Shown: positions 8,467-17,845 of the stretch, piece by piece
How positions within the stretch are numbered: position 1 is the first letter of the stretch
Layout of the letters: each line of letters opens with the position of its first letter
From: DASUFH01 sp036274645
Lineage (GTDB): Bacteria > Acidobacteriota > Terriglobia > 20CM-2-55-15
Direction of reading: 5' to 3'
Length of the DNA: 36,708 nucleotides
Assembly: GCA_036274645.1 (NCBI GenBank)
Contig: DASUFH010000127.1
Coordinates: 1-36,708 of the forward strand
Notes under the pieces: model-generated
Databases searched by the model: none
Told to the model about the DNA's origin: nothing
What the model saw: only the letters and a program-made list of their open reading frames with translations
Translations under genes and position numbers: made by a program

Positions 8467-11400
8467 CTAGTACTTGAACGCGCCCATATCCCACTGAGCG
8501 CCTGCCGGGCGGGCGACCTTGTCGAAATCCGGGAAGACCGGATCCAACGCTACGCCCGCCTTGATGGGAGGGGCGCCGGCCACCAGGTGGAAATCGAATC
8601 CGGCGGCGTTCACGAACACCGGCGTGGCGCTAGTCATGGAGAGGGTATGGGAACCTTCTCCCCAGTTATCGAACGCGCCATTGATCAATCCGTTGTAGTC
8701 GCTGTTGACGTTGACGCATCCCCCGTGTTGAGAGACGTATCCCGCAATCAGGTTGTTGCGGACGCGCGCGGTGTTGACGCTCAGCAGGCCGATGCCGCCG
8801 TTGAAAATCGTATTGTTGTAGATGTTCAGATTGAAGTTCATGGGCGTCGGTTCGTCGTTATAGCTGGTGGAGATACCACCGGCGATACCGCTGCCCGTCG
8901 TGTTCGCAACAACGTTGTTCCGGATGGTCGCGTTGTTGACGTAGCTCAGCACGATGCCGAGGGGCGTGTTGATCAACAGGTTGTTCTCGACCAGGAAATT
9001 GGACGGTGTCGTCGCCGAGTTGAACACCCCGGATGAAACGATGCCCTTGGCGCTCTGCGTGGCGGCCCTGACGCCGGCGTCGGTATGACGAATCGTGTTG
9101 CCGCGAATCGTTACGTTCGTCAGCCCGGCCTTCAAATCGATGCCATCGCCCTGACCGCCGTTCTTTCCGGGATCAATGATGGTGTTGCCTTCAATGAGGA
9201 TGTCGCTATGGGTATTGCCCCATGACGGACATCCCCCGTCACTGGCGTGGATGTAGTTTCCGTTGATATAGATTCCTTCACCCATTCCACGCTCAATGAC
9301 GATGCCTCTGATGGTGATGTCACGCAGGTTGCCAAAGGAGCGCGCGCAGTTGGGATAAACCGCGGAATGGAACAGGATCGTCGGATCCAGGCCCGTGATG
9401 TCGTGCAGCCGCACAAATTCCACAACCGTGTAGTTGCCCGCGAAGGACAGACGGGCGCCGGCGCCGGTCAGATCGAATCCGCGAATCGTCGTGTAGTGCA
9501 TCGGGAAGGCCGTCTGGTCGGATCCGATACCGATCGAGAGGGCGCCCGCGGTCATGGATATCTGGAAACGGCTATCGCCGGTGTAGTCGGACCAGGACGG
9601 AGCCGTGTCGTTCGCGTTGTATTTCGACATGCCATCCATGGTGAGCCGATTGGTCCCCGTGTCCGTGCGATAGATGTTGACGGAGTTGCGTTCGACTTCC
9701 GGCGTATCCGACGCCGCCTGCCGGGCTGAGAAGTAGACCACGACGTTGTTGGACGCCAGGGCGCTGTTGATGGCGTTCCATTGCGCGCTGCCCGCAGACG
9801 ATCCCAGGGATCGCCAGGGCCGGGACGCGCTTCCGTCGCCGGTTGAACTGGCGTACGTCGGATCGACGTAGAAGGCCGTCTGGCTGGTCTCCGTGAAGAC
9901 AAAGACGATCGTGCTGTGGGTGGACACGTGGAGTCCGTCGCTGGCGGAAAGCTGGAAGCCATACGTGCCGGGCGCCGAAAACAAGACGGTTGTGGTCGCG
10001 GAGGCCGCTCCGGAGAAGGTCACCGGCGCAGGTCCTCCGGTCTGGGTCCACTGCAAAATCAGGTTGTCGTTATCGGGATCGCTGGCGTGACCGAAAAGGG
10101 TCAGGTGTTTCGCGGGGAACGCGATGGACTTGACCGGTCCCGCATCCACGATCGGCGAATTCCCACCAACGACGTTGGCGTTGATGGTGACGTCATCGCT
10201 GCCGCTCAGAACGCCGTCCGTCGCGGTCAAGCGCAGCACATAGGTTCCGGCAGCGGAGAATGTCACGGTCGTATTGAGGGCAGTGGCGCTCAGGAACGTG
10301 GTCGTTCCCGGGCCGCTCACCTTGCTCCACTGACTGGTTAACGCGCTGCCCTGGGGCAGGCCGTCGTCGATCACGCTGCCCGAAAGCGCGACGGTAGTTC
10401 CAAACGCGACCGTCTGGTCGGAACCCGCATTGACGCCCGGGGCCTGGTTCACGATCGGCGGATTCACGACGACGACCACGTCATCGCTGGCTGAGAGCGC
10501 GCCGTCATTCGCGGTCAACCGCAACGTATAGTTTCCGGCGGCCGAGAAGCTGGCTGTGGTCAACAGCGCGGTGGGCGCCACAAACACGACGTTTCCAGGA
10601 CCGCTGACCTTGCTCCAGGAAACCGTCATCGCTCCAGAAGGCAGGCCGTCATCGGTGGCCGTTCCGGAAAGAGTGACCGTCGAGGGCAGTGTACATCCCA
10701 GATCTGCGCCGGCGCTGACGGAAGGAGCGCGGTTCACGGGCGCGCTGACGACAACAACCAGATCATCGCTCGACGACAGGGCGCCATCGCTGGCGGTCAA
10801 TCGCACTGTGTAGGATCCGGCAACGGAGAAACTCGCGGTCGTCACAAGAGTGAGAGGACTGGCAAAGGTCACCGCTCCGGGGCCACTGATCTTTGTCCAG
10901 GCGACAGTCAGCGTATTGGACGGCAGACCATCGTCTGAGGCCGAACCGGCCAGAGTCGCCGTGGCGGGCAAGCTAATCGTCTGATCCGGGCCGGCGTTCG
11001 CGGTGGGCTGCTGATTGGCTGGAGCCGCGATCACCACGACATCGTCGTTGGCGAGAAGCGCGCCGTCGTTTGCGGTCAGCCGCAGCGTGTACGTTCCGGC
11101 AGCGGAGAAGGTCGCGGTGGTTGCCGGCGCCGAAGGCGACGCGAACGTGACGGTTCCAGGCCCACTGACCTTTGTCCAGGCCAGGGTCAGCGTAGCGATC
11201 GGCAGGCCGTCGTCTGTGGCTGAACCGGCCAGATTCGCCGCGGCGGGCAGGGCCACCGTTTTGTCCGGACCGGCGCTCACGATGGGAGGCTGGTTCAATG
11301 GGGACGCCACCACCACGACATCATCGGTGGAGGTCAGCGACCCATCATTGGCGGTCAGCCGCAGCGTGTAGGTTCCTGCGGCGGAAAACGTCGCCGTCGT

Positions 11401-14400
11401 CACGAACGTGCCGGGCGCGCCGAACGTGACGGTTCCGGGACCGCTGACTTTGCTCCACGCAACGGTCAATGTTCCGTTGGGTAACCCGTCATCCGTTGCC
11501 GAGCCCCAGAGATTGGCCATGGACGGCATGGTCAGGCTGACATCCGGGCCGGCGTTTACCACCGGCGAGTGGTTCAGGGGACTGACGTTAACAACAACGT
11601 CATCCGTGGACGACAGCGCGCCATCGCCGGCCGTCAGCCTCAACGTATAGGCGCCGGCCACGGAAAACGCGGCCGTAGTCACGAACGCGTTCGGCGCGCC
11701 GAAAGTCACGACGCCCGGACCACTCAATTTCGTCCAGCCGGCGGTCAATGTACCGTTGGGGAGATTGTCGTCGGTAGCCGAACCCGCAAGATTGGCCGAC
11801 GCCGGCAATGTGATCGATTGATCGGACCCGGCGTTGGCCACGGGCGCCTGATTTGGCGGCGCAGGCGCCACCGTAATCACCACGTCGTCCGTGGAAGACA
11901 GAGCGCTGTCGCTGACCGTCAATCTCAGCGCATACGTTCCCGCCACGGAGAAATCGGCATTGGTCGCAAAAGACGATGGCGAGGAAAACGTGACCGTTCC
12001 GGGGCCGCTCACCCTGGTCCAGGCGGCAATCAATACCCCGGCGGGTAAATTGTCGTCCGTAGCCGAACCCGAGAGGCTTGTGTTCGCGGGCAATGTAATG
12101 GATTTGTCGGGACCGGCGTTTGTCACCGGGGGCTGGTTGACCGGCGCTGGAGTGACCGTCACGACAACCTCATCGCTCGAGGTCAGGACGCCATCACTGG
12201 CGGTCAGTCGCAAGGTATAGGCTCCCACCGCAGAAAACGTCGCGATACCCGTGAAGGAGCCTGGATCTTCGAAAACGACCGTTCCCGGACCACTCACCTT
12301 GGCCCAGGAAGCAGACAGCTGTCCACTCGGCAAACCGTCGTCCGTGGCGGTGCCCAACAAGCCATACGGGGAGGAAACCGCAACGGTTCCATCCGGTCCG
12401 GCGTCAACCTGAGGCGTCTGATTGTCGGGTGGCGCGAGACTGACAGTGATGGTCACATCGCTGCTGCCGGTAAGAGCGCTATCGTTCGCCGCCAGACGGA
12501 GCGTATAAACGCCGGGTGTCGAAAATGTCGCTGGGGTGCTCGGCGAAGACGGATCCCCGAAAGTCACCAGCCCCGGGCCGCTGACCTGAGTCCAAAGAGA
12601 GGTCACGAGGGCCCCGGAAGGCAGACCGTCATCGGCAACGATTCCCGACAGGACAACCCCCTCCGGCAGCGTGCTGGACTGATCGGGTCCGGCATCGACC
12701 GCAGGCGCCTGGTTGACACTCGCAATGACCTTGAACACGACACTGTTGGACTTGACTGACCCGACCTGAACGTAGACCTTGCCCGATGTTGCGCCGGAAG
12801 GCACCGCAACCGTGAGCCGATTGGAACTCGCCGTGAGCACTGTCGCCTTGAAGGAGTTACCGCCCGGCTTCGCAAAGTAAACCGAATTGTCCGCCGGCAG
12901 CAGGCCAAACCCGGATCCGTTGATCGCGACCACACCACCGATGGGCGCGCCGTTAGGACTGACATTCGAGATCTGGACGCTCTGAACCCCGGCGGCAACC
13001 GCGAACTGCGTAAAGTGCGTCACCTCGGCCGAAGCGCTACGGCCGGACGAGTCCACCGTCGCCAGGAATTCACTGGGCTCATACTCGCCGGTACCGGGAT
13101 TGAAAATGTACACACTCAGCACAGAACCCGGTTGAGCCCGCTCGCTCAGCGGAAACCGAAGGCGGGCCGGAATACGAAAATGGGTTCCGGACGGCGTGCC
13201 CTCCACCATTCCGATCACGCGTTCCCCGCCCTTCGGCTTCGGAAAATCCGCCGCGTTGAGTGGCGTGATTTGGATTGGCGTGTCCTGACTGAGCGCCCCG
13301 GGAGGGACGTAAAGGGAAACGGAACTGTCCGGACTGAGAACGGTGCCTCCAAGCGCCGCGGAAACAGCCTGACCGCTACCCTGGATACTCGACGCGTTCC
13401 ATTGACCGGGGACATTCGCAATCGCCGCGCCGGACCCGTTCAGCGTGAGAATCTGCGCCGCCAGAATCAAGGAAGACGCCGTGATCTTCACACTTCCACC
13501 AACCTGTCCGGCGGTGGCCGGAAGCAATTCGGTAAGTGGGCCGGACCAGCGGCCGTTTGGCGCCAGAGTAAGAGTTGTCGAATCAAGCGAAAACCCCTGC
13601 GGGCTCCTGGCATCCAGCGTAATCGAGGTCTCGCCGAGACCAGGATTCATCAGGGTCAGAGCCGTTGACATGGCGGAACTGTCCGCCATGGACGGGAATG
13701 CTATATCGGAATAAGCGCTGGGAACAACCGGCGCAGCGGCGAGAGCCGACCCGTCGAGGGCGCTCGATTCCAGATAGGCGAAGACGCCATTCGAATTCCC
13801 CGTCGTGTCGTAGCGAACATAACCCGCAGCGGAACGGTCCACTGAAAAGCCGAAAACCTGGTCCAGCTGCCCTTCCCATCGTTCGCCGGGGCTGAGAGTC
13901 CGCTGGACGGTCTTGATGGTCGCGTTGGGATTCTTGCTTTTAGTATCAACGATAGCGGCCGTGGCGTTCACGGTCTGGGGGTCGGGACCGTAGTTGATCA
14001 CTGCCAGCGTCGCCGCAGACGCGGTCAGCAGCGCCGGGGGAACGGCATAACCCGTGCGCCCGCGCGCCGATGGGGGCAGAGCCGCCATCATGGCGATATC
14101 GGCGCCCTTCCGGTAGGTCTCCGCGCCGATCAGGCTTCCCGAACCGGAAGCTTCCGCCACGGCATATCCTTCAAACGGCGCCGGGAAGTCCGGAATGAGC
14201 TCGAGGACACTGCCGCAAAATCCGGAATACGCCGGAAGCGCAAGGGTCCGCTTGGTGACCAGCCGTCCGCTGTTTTCATAGAACGAGATGGCCAGACTGG
14301 CAATCCTGTGGCCCGTCGTATTGGCCAGCGCCAGACGATTGACCAACGACGTATCGGTCGTACCCCTCGGAAAGATCAACCGATTCGACGGGGCCGCGAG

Positions 14401-14802
14401 TTCGGCGCCGTCCAGTGAAGGAAGATTCGAATCGGACACGAAAAACGCCCCGGACAGGGCCGGGGAAAGCGTCTTGAGTTCGACCCAACCCGCGGACACG
14501 GCGCCGCCGAAAACCTCCCTGGCCGTCAAGGCGCGGCTGTTGGAAGGCCCCAGGGTCAGAGAAACGGGGTTGACGATCCCCGGACCGTCCATCAGCGAAC
14601 CGTCATAGCCACGAGCCGTCAGGACAACCGTGGCAGGGTCGACCCCGGGGTTCGTCAGAGAGATTCGCACTTCCTCTGAACTGGATGTTCTCAGCAAGGG
14701 CAGGTACGCCAGCCGGTACTGCTGCGGCGCGGCAGAGGGAACGAGAGAAAGAACGAGAACGGCCAGTACAAACGCAACGGAAAGGTAACGAACGGGCCTC
14801 AT
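8467..14802 (-). CDS. Giant secreted PKD-repeat / right-handed beta-helix protein (2111 aa)
   Basis: The start is the ATG at 14802, preceded by AAGGAGG 11 nt upstream and followed by a clear signal peptide (basic MRPVR, then a hydrophobic core ending SAAPQQ). The longer frame from 14874 adds no sensible sequence. Domain order: secretion signal; about 450 residues of beta-rich modules; a ZU5-like segment (VSLYVPPGALSQDTPIQI, ~510-620); an IPT/TIG-like domain (ISNVSPNGAPIGGVVAINGSG, ~630-695); ten tandem PKD-like repeats of ~94 aa (~697-1638) each opening N-x-x-P-x-x-x-A-G; and a ~470-aa C-terminal right-handed beta-helix with many NN(L/V)/GN(T/Y) turns, ending in WDMGAFKY. Such proteins act outside the cell, in adhesion or matrix binding or on polysaccharides. 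The AlgE-type DPHD epimerase motif is not seen. It faces a divergent glycan operon and may bind or modify that polymer. Confidence 0.85.
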   Translation of the reverse strand: MRPVRYLSVAFVLAVLVLSLVPSAAPQQYRLAYLPLLRTSSSEEVRISLTNPGVDPATVVLTARGYDGSLMDGPGIVNPVSLTLGPSNSRALTAREVFGGAVSAGWVELKTLSPALSGAFFVSDSNLPSLDGAELAAPSNRLIFPRGTTDTSLVNRLALANTTGHRIASLAISFYENSGRLVTKRTLALPAYSGFCGSVLELIPDFPAPFEGYAVAEASGSGSLIGAETYRKGADIAMMAALPPSARGRTGYAVPPALLTASAATLAVINYGPDPQTVNATAAIVDTKSKNPNATIKTVQRTLSPGERWEGQLDQVFGFSVDRSAAGYVRYDTTGNSNGVFAYLESSALDGSALAAAPVVPSAYSDIAFPSMADSSAMSTALTLMNPGLGETSITLDARSPQGFSLDSTTLTLAPNGRWSGPLTELLPATAGQVGGSVKITASSLILAAQILTLNGSGAAIANVPGQWNASSIQGSGQAVSAALGGTVLSPDSSVSLYVPPGALSQDTPIQITPLNAADFPKPKGGERVIGMVEGTPSGTHFRIPARLRFPLSERAQPGSVLSVYIFNPGTGEYEPSEFLATVDSSGRSASAEVTHFTQFAVAAGVQSVQISNVSPNGAPIGGVVAINGSGFGLLPADNSVYFAKPGGNSFKATVLTASSNRLTVAVPSGATSGKVYVQVGSVKSNSVVFKVIASVNQAPAVDAGPDQSSTLPEGVVLSGIVADDGLPSGALVTSLWTQVSGPGLVTFGDPSSPSTPATFSTPGVYTLRLAANDSALTGSSDVTITVSLAPPDNQTPQVDAGPDGTVAVSSPYGLLGTATDDGLPSGQLSASWAKVSGPGTVVFEDPGSFTGIATFSAVGAYTLRLTASDGVLTSSDEVVVTVTPAPVNQPPVTNAGPDKSITLPANTSLSGSATDDNLPAGVLIAAWTRVSGPGTVTFSSPSSFATNADFSVAGTYALRLTVSDSALSSTDDVVITVAPAPPNQAPVANAGSDQSITLPASANLAGSATDDNLPNGTLTAGWTKLSGPGVVTFGAPNAFVTTAAFSVAGAYTLRLTAGDGALSSTDDVVVNVSPLNHSPVVNAGPDVSLTMPSMANLWGSATDDGLPNGTLTVAWSKVSGPGTVTFGAPGTFVTTATFSAAGTYTLRLTANDGSLTSTDDVVVVASPLNQPPIVSAGPDKTVALPAAANLAGSATDDGLPIATLTLAWTKVSGPGTVTFASPSAPATTATFSAAGTYTLRLTANDGALLANDDVVVIAAPANQQPTANAGPDQTISLPATATLAGSASDDGLPSNTLTVAWTKISGPGAVTFASPLTLVTTASFSVAGSYTVRLTASDGALSSSDDLVVVVSAPVNRAPSVSAGADLGCTLPSTVTLSGTATDDGLPSGAMTVSWSKVSGPGNVVFVAPTALLTTASFSAAGNYTLRLTANDGALSASDDVVVVVNPPIVNQAPGVNAGSDQTVAFGTTVALSGSVIDDGLPQGSALTSQWSKVSGPGTTTFLSATALNTTVTFSAAGTYVLRLTATDGVLSGSDDVTINANVVGGNSPIVDAGPVKSIAFPAKHLTLFGHASDPDNDNLILQWTQTGGPAPVTFSGAASATTTVLFSAPGTYGFQLSASDGLHVSTHSTIVFVFTETSQTAFYVDPTYASSTGDGSASRPWRSLGSSAGSAQWNAINSALASNNVVVYFSARQAASDTPEVERNSVNIYRTDTGTNRLTMDGMSKYNANDTAPSWSDYTGDSRFQISMTAGALSIGIGSDQTAFPMHYTTIRGFDLTGAGARLSFAGNYTVVEFVRLHDITGLDPTILFHSAVYPNCARSFGNLRDITIRGIVIERGMGEGIYINGNYIHASDGGCPSWGNTHSDILIEGNTIIDPGKNGGQGDGIDLKAGLTNVTIRGNTIRHTDAGVRAATQSAKGIVSSGVFNSATTPSNFLVENNLLINTPLGIVLSYVNNATIRNNVVANTTGSGIAGGISTSYNDEPTPMNFNLNIYNNTIFNGGIGLLSVNTARVRNNLIAGYVSQHGGCVNVNSDYNGLINGAFDNWGEGSHTLSMTSATPVFVNAAGFDFHLVAGAPPIKAGVALDPVFPDFDKVARPAGAQWDMGAFKY
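9890..12714 (-). repeat. Ten tandem PKD-domain-coding repeats (~280 bp each)
   Basis: Within the giant gene, ten head-to-tail units of about 280 bp encode ~94-aa PKD-like beta-sandwich domains. Each unit has the order N-(Q/H/R)-x-P, AG(P/S)D, SG(S/T)ATDDGLP, W(T/S)KVSGPG, TFSAAGTYTLRLTA-DG and S(T/S)DDVVV. Units 3-8 are the most alike, the first two and last two the most divergent. This suggests expansion by internal duplication of the central units, which usually gives a length-variable rigid stalk. DNA-level identity is only moderate, so the array is not a very recent burst. Confidence 0.85.
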
Positions 14803-14868
14803 GCCCAACCTGCCCTCCTTGACTTTCCGGCACGAATCCTTCGGGCCGGTCCAAACCAAGACCTGGAA

Positions 14869-14885
14869 TTGCAAACTCAGGGCCT
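14869..14885 (-). promoter_or_regulatory. Candidate sigma-54 promoter for the giant PKD/beta-helix gene
   Basis: On the minus strand the sequence AGGCCCTGAGTTTGCAA has GG and GC separated by exactly 10 nt, with a perfect TTGCA -12 element and a partial match to TGGCAC at -24. It lies about 70 bp upstream of the ATG, similar to the distance of the candidate in front of the PEP-CTERM gene. GG-N10-GC is common by chance in GC-rich DNA, so this is only suggestive. Confidence 0.35.
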
Positions 14886-14891
14886 TCTGTC

Positions 14892-14907
14892 TGGCATGTC
14901 CTGTGCG
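14892..14907 (+). promoter_or_regulatory. Candidate sigma-54 promoter for the GT4/algD/epimerase operon
   Basis: TGGCATGTCCTGTGCG matches the sigma-54 consensus TGGCACG-N4-TTGC at most positions, with GG-N10-GC spacing intact. It is 225 bp upstream of the GT4 start at 15132, which would give a long leader. It lies back to back with a similar minus-strand site, suggesting a shared activator if both are real. Confidence 0.35.
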
Positions 14908-15131
14908 TACACTGGTTCGGCGGACAAATCGAGCGCGCTTAGGGCTTTAGAAAATGAAGAGGCGGGAGGCAACCTTGATAGACCGGATTCCTGGTCGCGC
15001 TTTCCCAATCAACTTGGTGGCAACCGGGCGAATGGCGTGCCTGGCGCCCATACCAGAACAGACGGTAAACAGGATAAGGAAACCACGGCAAACACGGCAG
15101 TCCAATGCCATGAGAGCCGACAGATCACACG

Positions 15132-16511
15132 ATGTCTCAATACTCGATAGTCAATCAGCCGAAGGATCGCGCCGCCGCTCCTGACGAGCGACCTGGATCC
15201 ACCAAAGCGCAGGCAGACGAGCGACCTGGATCCACCAAAGCGCAAGCAGTGGCGGAAGCCCGCACGGCTACCGGGCGGTTACACGGCCACGTGGTGATGT
15301 TGGTCGAGAACTACTTTCCCCAGGACACGCGGGTGAGAAACGAGGCGCTGCTTCTCGCGTCCGCGGGATGCCGCGTATCCGTGGTCTGTTACCGCAAGAC
15401 ATCGCAGACCGCGTTCGAAGTATTCCAGGGAATTGAGGTCCATCGCATCCCCAGAATTGAGCTGTTCAAGAAGACGCCGTCGCCCCGCAGCGGCATGTTG
15501 GGGCGGCTGTGGATGAGGGTGACATCGTTCATCGGATACTTCGTGGAGTACGGATACTTCACCAGCATGTGCCTGCTGGCATGCGCCCGCATCTTCTTCA
15601 AATCGGGATTCGACGTCATCCACGCGCACAATCCGCCCGACACGCTTTTCGTCGTGGGATTGCCCTTCAGGTTACTCGGCCGGAAGTTTGTGTTCGATCA
15701 CCACGATCTGTGCCCCGAGCTGTATCAGTCCCGCTATTCCGCCGCGCCGGGCTTTCAAACCAGGATCCTGAGATTTCTTGAATGGTGCAGTCTCAAGCTG
15801 GCCAATATCACGATCGCCACCAATGAAAGTTACAAAAGCATCCAGGCGGACCGTGGTGGAAAGCGCCCGGAAACAATCTTTGTCGTCCGCAATGGCCCGA
15901 ATCAGGATCGGATGCAGCCGGCGCAGCCCAGTGGGCGGCTCCGCTCGATGAACAAGACCATTCTCGGCTACGTGGGCGCCGTCAATCCGCAGGACGGTGT
16001 GGATTATCTCCTTCGCGCGTTGAACCTGCTGCGGCGGGAACTGGGGCGAGACGACTTTTACTGTGTCATCATGGGAAGCGGCGACTCGCTGGAAGACCTG
16101 CGGTCGTTGTCGACAAATCTGGGACTTGACGCGCATGTCGAACTGACCGGATTCGTTCCGGACCATGAACTGCTTCAGAATCTGTCCGCAACAGACATCT
16201 GCCTCGATCCGGATCCTTCCAGTCCCCTGAACGACGTTTCCACCTGGATCAAGATCATGGAGTACATGGCTCACTCGAAGCCGATCGTGAGTTTCGATCT
16301 GAAAGAAACTCATTTCTCCGCGCAGGACGCCGCGTTATATGTACCTCCGAATGACGAACTGGCATTTGCCAGGGCGATCGCCAGACTGATGGATGATCCC
16401 GGGCTGCGTCAGAAGATGGGCCGGCTCGGACGTGAGCGGGTGGAGCGCGATCTGCAGTGGTCGGTCACCGGACAGAATCTGCTTACGGCGTACAGAACAT
16501 TACTTTCTTGA
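15132..16511 (+). CDS. GT4-family glycosyltransferase
   Basis: Up to 459 residues from the ATG at 15132. The first ~50 residues contain an 11-aa tandem duplication (DERPGSTKAQA twice) and look unstructured, so the real start could be later; the fold begins at GHVVMLVENYFPQDTRVRNEA. HAHNPPDTLFVVGLPFRLLGRKFVFDHHD (given here in parts: HAHNPPDTLF and FDHHDLCPEL) is typical of WbuB/WcaI-like GT4 enzymes. The donor domain shows ILGYVGAVNPQDGVDYLL, CLDPDPSSPLNDVSTWIKI and MEYMAHSKPIVSFD. A hydrophobic stretch near residues 130-160 may attach to the membrane. Seven bp separate it from the algD-like gene, so they are co-transcribed. It should transfer a sugar, possibly the uronic acid made by its neighbour, to a lipid-linked glycan. 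Substrate unknown. Confidence 0.85.
   Translation: MSQYSIVNQPKDRAAAPDERPGSTKAQADERPGSTKAQAVAEARTATGRLHGHVVMLVENYFPQDTRVRNEALLLASAGCRVSVVCYRKTSQTAFEVFQGIEVHRIPRIELFKKTPSPRSGMLGRLWMRVTSFIGYFVEYGYFTSMCLLACARIFFKSGFDVIHAHNPPDTLFVVGLPFRLLGRKFVFDHHDLCPELYQSRYSAAPGFQTRILRFLEWCSLKLANITIATNESYKSIQADRGGKRPETIFVVRNGPNQDRMQPAQPSGRLRSMNKTILGYVGAVNPQDGVDYLLRALNLLRRELGRDDFYCVIMGSGDSLEDLRSLSTNLGLDAHVELTGFVPDHELLQNLSATDICLDPDPSSPLNDVSTWIKIMEYMAHSKPIVSFDLKETHFSAQDAALYVPPNDELAFARAIARLMDDPGLRQKMGRLGRERVERDLQWSVTGQNLLTAYRTLLS
15183..15248 (+). repeat. 33-bp tandem duplication in the 5' part of the GT4 gene
   Basis: Two adjacent 33-bp copies (15183-15215 and 15216-15248) beginning GACGAGCGACCTGGATCCAC differ at a single base. 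The period is a multiple of three, so the frame is kept and an 11-residue unit is doubled at the protein N-terminus. This is a recent duplication in a region that may not be under strong protein-level constraint. Confidence 0.85.
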
Positions 16512-16518
16512 ATCAAAC

Positions 16519-17826
16519 GTGAACATTACCGTTTTTGGAATGGGTTATGTGGGGTGCGTCACCGCGGCGTGCCTTGCGGACAGCGGACACAACGTCGTCG
16601 GAGTCGATCTGGACGAAGGAAAGACGGCGCTGGTCAATGCGGGCCGGAGCCCGATCATCGAACCCGGCCTGGAAGAAATCATCCAGCGCGTCGTGAAATC
16701 CGGGAAGCTGCGAGCCGTAACGCGCGCCGAAAAACTCGGCGACGTATCGATGGTTTGCGTGGGAACACCCAGCAACGAGAACGGCAGTCTCGGACTGGGT
16801 CAGGTGACCCGGGTCATTGCGTCCATCGCGGAATTATTGAAGGATCGCAAGGATTTTCCGATCGTCAACGTGCGCAGTACGGTTCTGCCCGGAACGGTTG
16901 AAGCCGTGGTCCTTCCGCTGCTGGAAGAAGTCTCCGGCCGGAAGGCCGGCGAACACTTCGGACTCTGCGTCAACCCGGAGTTCATGCGCGAAACCACAGC
17001 CGTTTACGACTTCTATCACCCGCCGTTCACCGTCATCGGCGCGCGCGACAACCGGTCGCGTGAGCGCGTTGCCGAACTCTATACCTCATTGGAGGCGCCG
17101 CTCGAACTGACATCGATAACCGTGGCGGAGATGATCAAATATTCCTGTAACGCCTTCCACGCCGTAAAAGTGTCCTTTGCCAATGAAATCGGCAATCTCG
17201 CCAAGGCGCTGGGCGTGGACAGCCACCACGTGATGGAGATCTTCTGTAAGGACACGAAACTGAACCTTTCGTCTTATTACCTGAAACCGGGGTTTGCCTT
17301 TGGCGGGTCGTGCCTGCCCAAGGATCTGCGCGCAATCCTGCACCGGTCCCGCCAGCTGGATCTGGACCTTCCATTGCTAAGCTCCACGCTGGAGACCAAC
17401 CGGAAGCAACTGGACCTGGCCTTCAATCTGATCCGGCGCGCCGGACACAAGCGGGTGGGAGTCCTTGGACTGAGCTTCAAAGCCGGAACCGATGATCTTC
17501 GGGAAAGCCCCATTGTGTCGCTGATCGAGATTCTCATCGGTAAGGGATTTGCTCTGACGATCTACGACGAAGAAGTGGCGCTGGCGAAGCTGGTCGGCGC
17601 GAACCGGAGGTACATCGATCAGACCATTCCTCACATTTCTTCGCTCATGCTGAATTCGCCCGAAGAAGTCATGGAGGCCAGCGACGTGATTGTCATCAAC
17701 AAGGTCACGCCGCAAATCCGGAAGATCGTGAAGGGCTATACCGGGGACAAGGTCGTGGTCGATCTGGTGCGAATTATTCCCGACGGCGAATCGAGGCCGC
17801 CAAAATACGAAGGTATCTGCTGGTAG
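16519..17826 (+). CDS. algD: GDP-mannose 6-dehydrogenase (AlgD-like)
   Basis: 435 residues from a GTG at 16519. The frame is open upstream, but only this start puts the first strand (NITVFGMGYVG) at the N-terminus. The Rossmann NAD site GMGYVG is at residues 7-12. The central domain has VAEMIKYSCNAFHAVKVSFANEIGN (quoted in part: EMIKYSCNAFHAVKVSFANE). The catalytic Cys is C265 in FAFGGSCLPKDLRA, against C268 in Pseudomonas AlgD. The last residues, EGICW, match the AlgD C-terminus as I recall it, which favours GDP-mannose over UDP-glucose as substrate. The enzyme performs the four-electron, NAD-dependent oxidation of GDP-mannose to GDP-mannuronate in the cytoplasm, the committed step of alginate-like polymers. 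It follows a GT4 gene by 7 bp and precedes an epimerase by 19 bp. No other alginate-specific genes (alg8, alg44, algG) are visible in the window. Confidence 0.82.
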   Translation: MNITVFGMGYVGCVTAACLADSGHNVVGVDLDEGKTALVNAGRSPIIEPGLEEIIQRVVKSGKLRAVTRAEKLGDVSMVCVGTPSNENGSLGLGQVTRVIASIAELLKDRKDFPIVNVRSTVLPGTVEAVVLPLLEEVSGRKAGEHFGLCVNPEFMRETTAVYDFYHPPFTVIGARDNRSRERVAELYTSLEAPLELTSITVAEMIKYSCNAFHAVKVSFANEIGNLAKALGVDSHHVMEIFCKDTKLNLSSYYLKPGFAFGGSCLPKDLRAILHRSRQLDLDLPLLSSTLETNRKQLDLAFNLIRRAGHKRVGVLGLSFKAGTDDLRESPIVSLIEILIGKGFALTIYDEEVALAKLVGANRRYIDQTIPHISSLMLNSPEEVMEASDVIVINKVTPQIRKIVKGYTGDKVVVDLVRIIPDGESRPPKYEGICW

Positions 17827-17845
17827 AACTCGAGCGAGGGTCCAT

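Larger units (their letters stand above)
14803..15131. other. Divergent intergenic region with promoter candidates
   Basis: These 329 bp separate the divergent giant gene (-) and the GT4/algD/epimerase genes (+). I see no convincing short gene here. Two sequences with GG-N10-GC spacing, one on each strand and 6 bp apart, are listed separately as possible sigma-54 promoters. The region is the only place from which both transcription units can be driven. Confidence 0.6.

Noticed and set aside
9890..12714. CRISPR-like or minisatellite array
   Set aside because: Regular spacing comes from in-frame 94-aa PKD-domain repeats inside a single coding gene; there are no short identical repeats with unique spacers.
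8467..14802. Mannuronan C5-epimerase (AlgE/AlgG) identity for the giant beta-helix protein
   Set aside because: The beta-helix and the AlgD-like neighbour invite it, but the DPHD catalytic motif is not found.
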